A DNA stretch of 64,000 bases from Tausonia pullulans. Taxonomy: Eukaryota > Basidiomycota > Tremellomycetes > Cystofilobasidiales > Mrakiaceae. The notes beneath the pieces are model-generated. The model saw only the letters and a list, made by a program, of their open reading frames with translations, was not told where the DNA came from and searched no databases. Within the stretch, counting starts at the first letter, position 1. Every line of letters starts with the position of its first letter. A program made the position numbers and the translations under genes. The stretch is from contig OX637620.1 of assembly GCA_951802195.1 (NCBI GenBank), forward strand, positions 1,922,001-1,986,000, written 5' to 3'. Shown here in pieces: positions 56,870 through 64,000 of the stretch.

Positions 56870-58836
56870 CTACTTGCCATCGAGCGGCTTTCGACCGATA
56901 AAAAGGTACATCGGAGTGAACAGCTGAACACAGATCAAGTCAGTAAGATAACAGGCCCTGGGTAAAGAATGCCACACAAACACACTTTCTGCTGCCCGCC
57001 CTCGACAAGGGCCGCGCCCGCGATCCTCATCGCCTCGCCGACAGCGTGAGTCCCCTTCGGGACGAGCCCCATCTTCTCCATCCCCCAAGCGGCGTTATGG
57101 GTAATCATTTGACCAATACGGGAGGTGCGGAAGCAGGTAAAGATATCGTAAGGCGTCTGGGCCTTGCGAATGTCGCCCTCGAGTGGGTAATACCAGGGGA
57201 CCGCGTCAGGCCGGGCGGCCATATCCTCCTCGACGAGGACTGAGAGGGAAAATGAAGAGGTTAGACGCCTTTGTTCCCCCTCTATATATATTCAAATTAC
57301 ACGTGCAAGCGAAATGCCGCACCCTTAAACCCAGCTGCGACGAAGGCATCGTGGGCGTTCTTCGCCGTTCGCATCTCGGCGATGCCGTCGCCGATCTCGA
57401 TGCCGTGCGCGATCCTCTTATGCTCCGGGTTCGTCAGGTCCCAGGCATCGGTCATAACCCACTCGTAGATCTGGTGGTGACGACCGAGTGGTGATTAACG
57501 GGTGAAGGGGGAAGGGCAGACCTGTCATGATGGCTCCAGGCTCACTCCAATAATCCCTCCGGGTTTGAGGACCTTGTACATCTCGGAATAGATGCCCTCG
57601 AACGTTGGAGCGTGGACCGTGGCCTCGATGGCGTAGACTGGCGAGAATTTTGAGCAGAAATACAAGCGTCAGATGAGAAATAAGCTCGGAATATATGAGA
57701 GAGCTCACACACCTGCATCAAACGACGCCTCCCCAAACTCCTCGGCCAGATGCATGAAATCACCAGATACGTAGCTGACCTGGTTCTGGAGACCTTGCTG
57801 CTTAGTGAGCTTTTGGGCGCGGCCGACTTGCCAGAGGTTGTTGTTGAGCTATCATGAGAAATCCATCGTTAGCTTCTAGACTCATCGGGAGAGACAAGAG
57901 AGCAAGCAGGATGATACTCTCACCCCGACGATGTTGGCGTTGGTGAATCGAGCAATGGAGCGAGCGGGGCCTGAATGAAGCAGATAAGGGCCTACCACCA
58001 GCACACGAGTCCTTGATAAGTATGTCGCCTTGACTCACCTCCAACGCCGCATCCGACGTCCAGGACCCGCTGACCCGAGCGGATCGACATTTGGTGCGCC
58101 AGATAGTGCTCGTGGCGGGCCAGCTGGAGAAGGGTGCCGATTGCTAAATCAGCCAGGTGTATCGATGCAAGGGATAGAGGCAGATGAGGAGGCAGGCGAG
58201 GGAAAGAGGGTAGGGGGAAGAGGCTGGGAGGAGAGAGTGAACTCACAGCGGCAGAGAAACCCTCTCCCTTGTAGAAACGACAAAGGTGGAAAGATTCACC
58301 CCAGCCGTACTAAAGGTCATAGATCCATGACGCATCAGCTTAATCCTGGTGGGCAGAAAGCGCGACCTAGGCGAATTTTGCAGCTGAAGCCCGCGGCAGC
58401 CAGCAACGCACCTCGTAGAGCTCAGTGGCCTGGAAGAGATGACGTTAGCCATAGATTCAGCGGTGCGATCAGGAGTAAGGCATGAGACAGGAACTCACGC
58501 CGTCGTAGTACTGCGGGCAGGGGCAGGGGAAGTGGGAGACATGCTGAGTCAGTCTGTGTGAGAGGTGCAAGCTGCTAGTAGAAAGAAGTGCATGGGACGA
58601 ACGCCGTTAACGACGTCGGCATACGACTCGACTGATGGAAGAGAGAAGAGGGCAGTGGGAGATGCGGAAAGAGAAGCAGAAACAGGTCAATGAGGAGTAA
58701 CACGTCCAGAGAGGTGGTGTGAGGAGGACGAACGTCGTTTCTGGGTGTGAGCGGCCGAGTCCTTCTTTGAGTCCTTCTCCCAGAAGGCCGTATAGTCCTC
58801 CATCCTACTCTGGACGCGCGGATCGGTGGTCGCCAT
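56870..58836 (-). CDS. ERG6: Sterol 24-C-methyltransferase
   Basis: Adds the C-24 methyl group to zymosterol-type sterols using S-adenosylmethionine, a late step of ergosterol synthesis at the ER/lipid droplet. It starts [20 protein letters not shown]. Conserved blocks are [28 protein letters not shown], then AM motif I ([20 protein letters not shown], split by an intron), [59 protein letters not shown] and [12 protein letters not shown]. The C-terminal sterol-methyltransferase part has [20 protein letters not shown] and ends [10 protein letters not shown]. At least eight short introns. The start is fixed by the conserved N-terminal residues. Confidence 0.95.
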
Positions 58837-59716
58837 GAGTTATAAAAGCGTGGGTTTCGAGTGAAAAAAGGGCGATGGGATGGGTGAGTACAGAGGGAGA
58901 ACCACAAGGTCGGGAGGAAGAGAGAATGTCAAGTAGAGACAAGGGAGGCGATGGAGGATCTGGGTGTACATGCAAAAAGAAGTTAATAACACAGACGTGA
59001 TATGACCGGGAAGGCCGCGGACATGATGATGCGTACGGCCCTGGATCGTACCACTCGGCGCGCCATTGTATAATCCTCAGACCACCTCGCAACAGCTGCC
59101 GCAGGTTCTCGTACGATGCCCCTTTTCTATGATCAAGGCAAGACATTATTCACCCTCGTTTCACTGCGGTCAGACTAATCATAGTCTGTGTGATCCGCAC
59201 GCCGACTCACTTGGCAGCAGCATACGGCGTCAGACACTAGCCTGGACACTTGCAAATAGCTCTCGTCATTTTCTCACAGAAAGGAGGTGTGGTACTCTGT
59301 AGCTTAAGAAGGAGGCAAGAAAAAATCAAAGGCAGCGGCCTCTAAGAGTCATGCTTGGGATTTCACGGCGCACGGGGATGCCAGGATGGCATGCCGCCCT
59401 GGAAAGTAAAAAGGTGCGTCTCGGATGGTGAATAAAAAATAAAAAATAAGGGAGTGAGAGAGAAAGGAAAGCGGACAGGGTACAGGCTGGAGACCAGGGT
59501 GGCTTATGAGCGTGCTTGCTCTGTAGAGGGCGCGCGTTTAACACGGGGATGGCCAAGTCGGGGGCAAAGGGAGAGAGCTTTGGTAGGCGACAAGTGCGGA
59601 AGGTTTTCTTTGGTGATCATGATCCAGGCTCCGGGAGCCCGGCGTTGAGCCGATCCAGGCGGTTGCTGGTGGCTCATCGTCTATGCGACGAGACTGAGCC
59701 TGACAAAATCGACTGA
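58837..59716. other. Intergenic region (ERG6 promoter side)
   Basis: About 0.9 kb between ERG6 and the LINE tail. No gene or tRNA supported. Sterol-response elements could not be identified with confidence. Confidence 0.45.
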
Positions 59717-59945
59717 TTTTATTTTTATTTTTTTCAAGTCATGAGTTATACGTAGAGGACGAGGTATCCCTATGAGCGATAGCGAGTTGTAGCTAGATAG
59801 AGGGAGAGCGGACATGACCGAGCGCGAGATCGTCGGGCGAGGCGCCGTGGGAAGAGGGTTGGCCGAACCACTGGGGATGGTTGGCCGGACGGCGTGATGG
59901 GCGCCGTGAGGGGGGGGGTTGGTCGAACCACCGGGATGGTGGTTG
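59717..59945 (-). repeat. Second LINE 3' tail unit (downstream of the full-length copy)
   Basis: On the minus strand it follows the LINE A-run within a few bases and starts caaccaccatcccggtggtt. It contains two short copies of a ggttcg.ccaacc motif and ends in an A-rich tract (T-rich 59717-59734 on the plus strand). Its last ~85 bp are homologous to the end of the LINE 3' UTR itself. Confidence 0.85.
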
Positions 59946-60187
59946 TGATTCTTTTTTTTTTTTGTATTTAAGTCATGAGTTATACGTAGAGAACGAGGTA
60001 ACTCTATGAGAGATGGTGATTCGTAGCTAGATAGAAGGAAAGCGAAAATGAAAGTAGGGATGGAAGGAAAACAAAAGATGGGTTATGGACATAGGCCCAT
60101 TAGAAAAGGTAAGATATTAAGATGACCAGATACACCAAGCATTGGCGATGTACCACCAGCCATACTTCCCCACCCCTGACCTGCTTT

Positions 60188-63100
60188 TCACCCGGGATCG
60201 ATGGCGGCACCGACAGCAGTACCAGCCATCTGGCCACTGCCAGCCATCCACCTCATGCTCGACTGCCAGTGTGTCTGCCGGATCGTAGACGCGATCTTGC
60301 GGATCTCCTCGTCCGTGACAGGGTCGAGGGCTGCGATCTTGCTGTATCTCCGCCTCCGGACGAATCGCCATGTCCGGGCTACAAAGATGCAGTGGAAGAG
60401 GAAGGTCGCCCTCGGCGGCGACGGCGTCGGGCAGACAAGCGTCTGGAGGGACGGAGGATGGGAGGGGAGTGAAGGAGAGGCACGCGCTGCCGCAGCCGAC
60501 CAGATAGCGCGCACGACGGGACACGGCTCGTCGAAGAGGTGGAAGAAGGACTCAACGGGGGCCGTCAGGCACAGCGCACATCGCTTGGACCTGTTGTGCG
60601 GCGTAGCGGTTCCGTCGGCGAGGAATGGCGCAGCAGTATGCTTCCCTGGGTGGAGACTGTACAGCGAGAAGCGGTGGGCCAAGTCGATGTCTTCGGGCGA
60701 CGCTCGGGACACGGCCTTCAGCAGGCACCACTGACGCTTCCAATCGATCTTGGTAAGCGCCGGAAAGTGGTCTTGCCACCCCTTTGGGATGATGAGGCCG
60801 CGGTTGGCTAGAGTACGACTGTGTGCGCCGTGGGGTTCACGAGGGGCGTTCAGCCGGCCGAGGTTTGTGTGGATAGGGAGGAGACCCAGCCGCAACTGGC
60901 TATCTGTACCGAACGTAGACATCCAGTGGACAGCGTTCCTCCAGCGGTCTTGATTCCAGTAACTCATGTCAAAGCTGACTTCTTCGAACCATGCCCGGAG
61001 GTAAGCCTGGCATCGCGCAGGGAGAGCTCCTTGGAGCTTTGTGATGGCATTCCACCAGACGGCTGGGAAGAACCATTGACCTTCCACTGGGGAAAGGAAT
61101 ACGCCTAGCCAGCTGAAATTGGCGGGCCGAGGTCCTCTGATGAACTCTCCATCCCTGAAGATGGTGCGAGTCAGCATTCTATAAGCCCCTGGGTCGAGGC
61201 TCATGGTATGGATGATCCGCTTGCGAATGCGGATCGATGCGGGAAGCTCCGGTCTGAAGAGCACATCGCCAGCCCACTGGGCGCGCGCTTTGATGAGCCG
61301 GAATCGGAGTGGCGTGAAGCCGAAGCCGCCGAGGTCTCGAGGGGTTTCTAGACGTTCTCTGCTGACGTCGTGGTGTTTCGATCGGTAGAGGGACTTGTAG
61401 GCCGTTGCCTCGAGGTCTTCCAGGATATCGTCTGGGCACGGCAGGAAGCGGTCCAGGTAGATGATCTTCGAGTAGATGTACTGGTTGATGACGTTGCATC
61501 GCGCAAGGAGAGGGAGGTCGTGCAGCGGGATGCGCGCGAGTCGAGCCTTCAGTTTGCCGATGACATCTCGCCAGCAAGCAGGACCGTTGACCGTGCGACC
61601 ACATGGAACGCCGAGGAAGTCGAATGACAGCGTTTGGACGCGCCAATCGTGGTACATCGTAGGCGCATCCGTCCGGCATGACCCTAGAGGATAAAGGAGT
61701 GATTTCTGGTAGTTCAGCTTGCTTGCTGCGGCTTTCTCGTACTCTCGGAGGCAGACCGTCGCCTCATCGACCTCCGTCCAGGTCCGACACCGGATACTTA
61801 GATCGTCTGCAAATAGAAGGACCTTCCGCTCATGTAGAGGGGGTGGATTGGCCGGTGGGAGGCGATGGCGGAGCATACATGCCAGCGGCTCCAGGAGGAG
61901 GGCGAAGATCGTCGGTGCCGCGGGATCGCCCTGTCGGACACCAGACCGGATGTCGATGGCTTGGCCCATCCATCCGTTGATCATGAGCCGAGCAGTCTGA
62001 GAGGTCATCGTTGAGGTGATCCACGCAGCGGCGCGCGGACCGAACCCCATGTGGCGGAGGCAGGGGCCAACAAAGTCGTGCGACACTCTGTCGTATGCCT
62101 TCTCGAAGTCGACCTGGGCGAGGACGCCAGGTAAAAGGTCTTCGTCGTCAATGGCGAGCTGGAGAGAGGAGATGTTGCGACCCGAGTCGCGGCCAGGGAG
62201 GAAGCCTGTCTGGTCCCCGTCGATGAGGGAGTCGACGACGGTGAGCAGGCGGCTGTTGATGGCAAGGGAGAAGATGCGAGCGTCAACGTTGATGAGCGAG
62301 ATCGGACGGTAGTTGGCAATCTGGTCGCGATCTCCCTTCTTCTTGAAGATCAGATGGATATGGGCCTCGCGCTGTGAGGCGGATCGGAGGCCTGTCTCCG
62401 GGACGAGGTTCAGCAGACTGAGGAGGATCGGGCCGACGACAGCCCATGTGGCCTGGTAGAACTCGACGGGGATCCCGTCGCTTCCTGGTGTCTTGTTACG
62501 GTTCGATCGGAACGTGGCCCGCCTGAGCTCGTCCAGTTCGAAGGGTTTCTCGAGGGTCCGACTCTGGGAGTTGTCGAGTGTATTGGTGACATATCGGAGG
62601 GCGTTGGCGTGCTCGGAAGCTGGCGTCGTCTTGGTCTCATAGAGAGTTGTGTAGAAGGCGTGTGCTGTAGCAAGAATGCTCTCGTTGTTTGCGATGGCTG
62701 CGGCCGCTGGGTTGTTGAGTGGCCGTAGGGCTGCGATAGTGTCGGCCTGGCGGACGATCTTGAGTCGCTGCTTGACGGCATACTCGCTTGTGTTGGCTGG
62801 TTCGAGGTAGGATCGACCTGTGTGGATCCCCGCCTGACACTCTGCTCATTCGGGCGAGGTGTCTTGAGATGTCTGACGCGTGATCCGCTATCTGAAGCTT
62901 GGTCTCGTCCCAGGCCTCGAAGGGGTCCCTGATCTCGGTGAGCGCATCTTGGTACCACTTGGGAACGTGGTAGAGGAAGTACTCAACAAAACCGGTAATC
63001 TTCAGAAGGTGTGTTCCGATCTTGTACGATCCGGGGCCGTGCTCTATTGCACCAGGGAAGGTGAGGCTGAGTGCGATCGGCTTGTGGCTGGAGTAGAGAT

Positions 63101-63839
63101 GGCCGGTCGGGCGTGGCAGGAAGCGCTGTCGCACGGCTCGGCTAGCGAGTAGAGGGGACAGGTAGAAGCGATCGATGCGGCGATCTGCTCGCGTGATGCC
63201 AGTATAGTTAGTGTACTCGCGCTGGAGCGGGTATAAGGATCGGTATGGGTCGGAGAGGGCAAAGTCCCGGACCAGCCGGCACATTTCCTCCTTCCCCACG
63301 TTCTGGGTAAATGGGCTCATCCCGTCGAGGTAGCTGTCCTCCACACAGTTCCAGTCCCCGCCCAGGAGGAGAGGAATGTCAGAGTGGGCAGGTATCTTGC
63401 GAGATAGAGTAGAGAGGAACTCCTTTGTCGAGCGGCCGTTCGATTGGCTGTCTCGGCAGGGGGCGTAGACTGCAGCCACCCTGACGGCTTCGCCGGCGAT
63501 AACAAAAACGGCATCCGTCAGGTTGGTTCGTAGGATGGGGGAGGAGCGGGAGATGGATCTGATCCTAGTCGGAGGGGTATTGGGAGGGAGGAATCGAGAG
63601 GCATGCCGCCAGAGGATGGCAGTCTGGCAACCGACCGTAAAGATCGAGCCGAAGCCCATATCTTCACACTCGGCTGTCCAGGTCGCCACCTGATCTGGTG
63701 TCGTGCATGCCACTTCTGAGAGAAGGTATATGTCAGCCTTGGATCGTGAATAGAGGGAGAGGAGGAGACTGCGGGCGCGATCTCGCGTGAACACCCTCTG
63801 GATGTTCGCCGCGACGATCTGTACATCGTTGTACACCAT
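60188..63839 (-). CDS. LINE ORF2: apurinic-like endonuclease plus reverse transcriptase
   Basis: About 1,217 codons from ATG at 63839. The endonuclease domain has VAANIQRVF, LLSEVACTT (Glu), LLGGDWNCVEDS (Asp-Trp-Asn), RIDRFYLSP and SSHKPIALSL (catalytic His). The reverse transcriptase has NKTPGSDGIPVEFYQ, NYRPISLINVDARIFSLAIN, TGFLPGRDSG, box A QVDFEKAYDRVSHDF, box B GVRQGDPAAPTIFALLLEPL, box C KVLLFADDLSI and box D KLNYQKSLLYPLG. The C-terminus has CALCLTAPVESFFHLFDEPC and ends GAAIDPG. The endonuclease and RT parts are in different frames, with one apparent 1-nt shift in a G-run near 62830 between the two domains; the rest is open. The start overlaps the ORF1 stop as TAATG. Confidence 0.9.
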
Positions 63840-64000
63840 TATTCTTCCATGTCCTCGGCTTCAGCCAAGGTCACGAGGGTGCGCTCGATGGATGCCTGGG
63901 AGGACGGCGTGGAGGGGATGAGAGAAGGAGTGGAGGGTGGGTTCAGGGGGAGCGAAGATGGCGGGGATGGGGATGGGGGTGGGGGGGACGATGGTGACAG
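63839..64000 (-). CDS. LINE ORF1, C-terminal end (partial)
   Basis: The open frame upstream of ORF2 ends SIERTLVTLAEAEDMEE with TAA at 63839-63841. It is preceded by a Pro/Ser-rich stretch. Its position directly before ORF2 and the shared TAATG make it the end of ORF1; no domain is visible in the part present. Confidence 0.65.
   Translation of the reverse strand: MSPSSPPPPSPSPPSSLPLNPPSTPSLIPSTPSSQASIERTLVTLAEAEDMEE

Larger units (their letters stand above)
59952..64000 (-). mobile_element. Near-complete LINE (L1/Tx1-like non-LTR retrotransposon), runs off right edge
   Basis: Non-LTR retrotransposon with the end of ORF1, ORF2 with endonuclease and reverse transcriptase, a 3' UTR of about 0.2 kb and a 3' A-run (T-run 59952-59963 on the plus strand). 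There are no terminal repeats. The ORF2 C-terminus is a CCHC-type zinc knuckle (zf-RVT style) without a visible RNase H. This favours the L1/Tx1-like lineage over Tad. The few-percent difference from the copy at 12041-13236 indicates recent activity. Confidence 0.92.

Noticed and set aside
59508-59585. Possible tRNA upstream of ERG6
   Set aside because: Some A-box-like sequence is present, but no B box, acceptor stem or cloverleaf can be formed.

Overview
This is a GC-rich nuclear segment of a fungus, almost certainly a basidiomycete yeast or yeast-like species. The genes are densely packed and cut by many short introns (about 50-90 nt), and they encode fungal core proteins such as ERG6, MSS51, SPO7, ATG10 and a GT90 glycosyltransferase. 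A more exact placement (for example Pucciniomycotina) is inference only.

Layout, left to right: the 3' part of a threonyl-tRNA synthetase gene (1-921, +); arm 1 of a large inverted repeat (about 1855-5320) with a 7-transmembrane protein gene (-) and a U6 snRNA gene (-); a GT90 glycosyltransferase (6401-8821, +); a secreted histidine acid phosphatase (9057-11088, -); tRNA-Asn (11891-11963, -); a 5'-truncated LINE with an older LINE relic (12041-13745); a GPI-anchored-type surface protein (14448-15375, -); a DUF1308 protein (15797-18201, -); MSS51 (18508-20954, -); SPT5 (21352-25725, -); SEC61 alpha (26087-28351, +); a PHO13-like phosphatase (28758-30428, +); an uncharacterised Ser/Pro-rich membrane protein (30997-34762, -); SPO7 (35240-36872, -); an AVT-type amino-acid transporter (37481-39932, +); ATG10 (40159-41214, -); ribosomal protein eS1 (41812-43651, +); RAD10/ERCC1 (44006-46072, +); seryl-tRNA synthetase (48295-50690, -); a small membrane protein (50940-51622, -); arm 2 of the inverted repeat (about 52226-55765); ERG6 (56870-58836, -); and a near-complete LINE running off the right edge (59952-64000, -).

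The genes are mostly housekeeping: translation, transcription elongation, ER translocation, lipid and sterol control, autophagy and DNA repair. No dedicated cluster or pathway operon is apparent. Three head-to-head pairs share compact intergenic regions: SPT5/SEC61, SPO7/AVT and ATG10/eS1.

The most unusual features are structural. A roughly 3.5 kb inverted duplication carrying an identical U6 snRNA gene and an intact 7-TM gene flanks about 47 kb of core genes. A LINE family has a doubled 3' tail and one copy with a templated 5' junction. Several genes have extremely small coding exons (4, 5, 7 and 11 nt).
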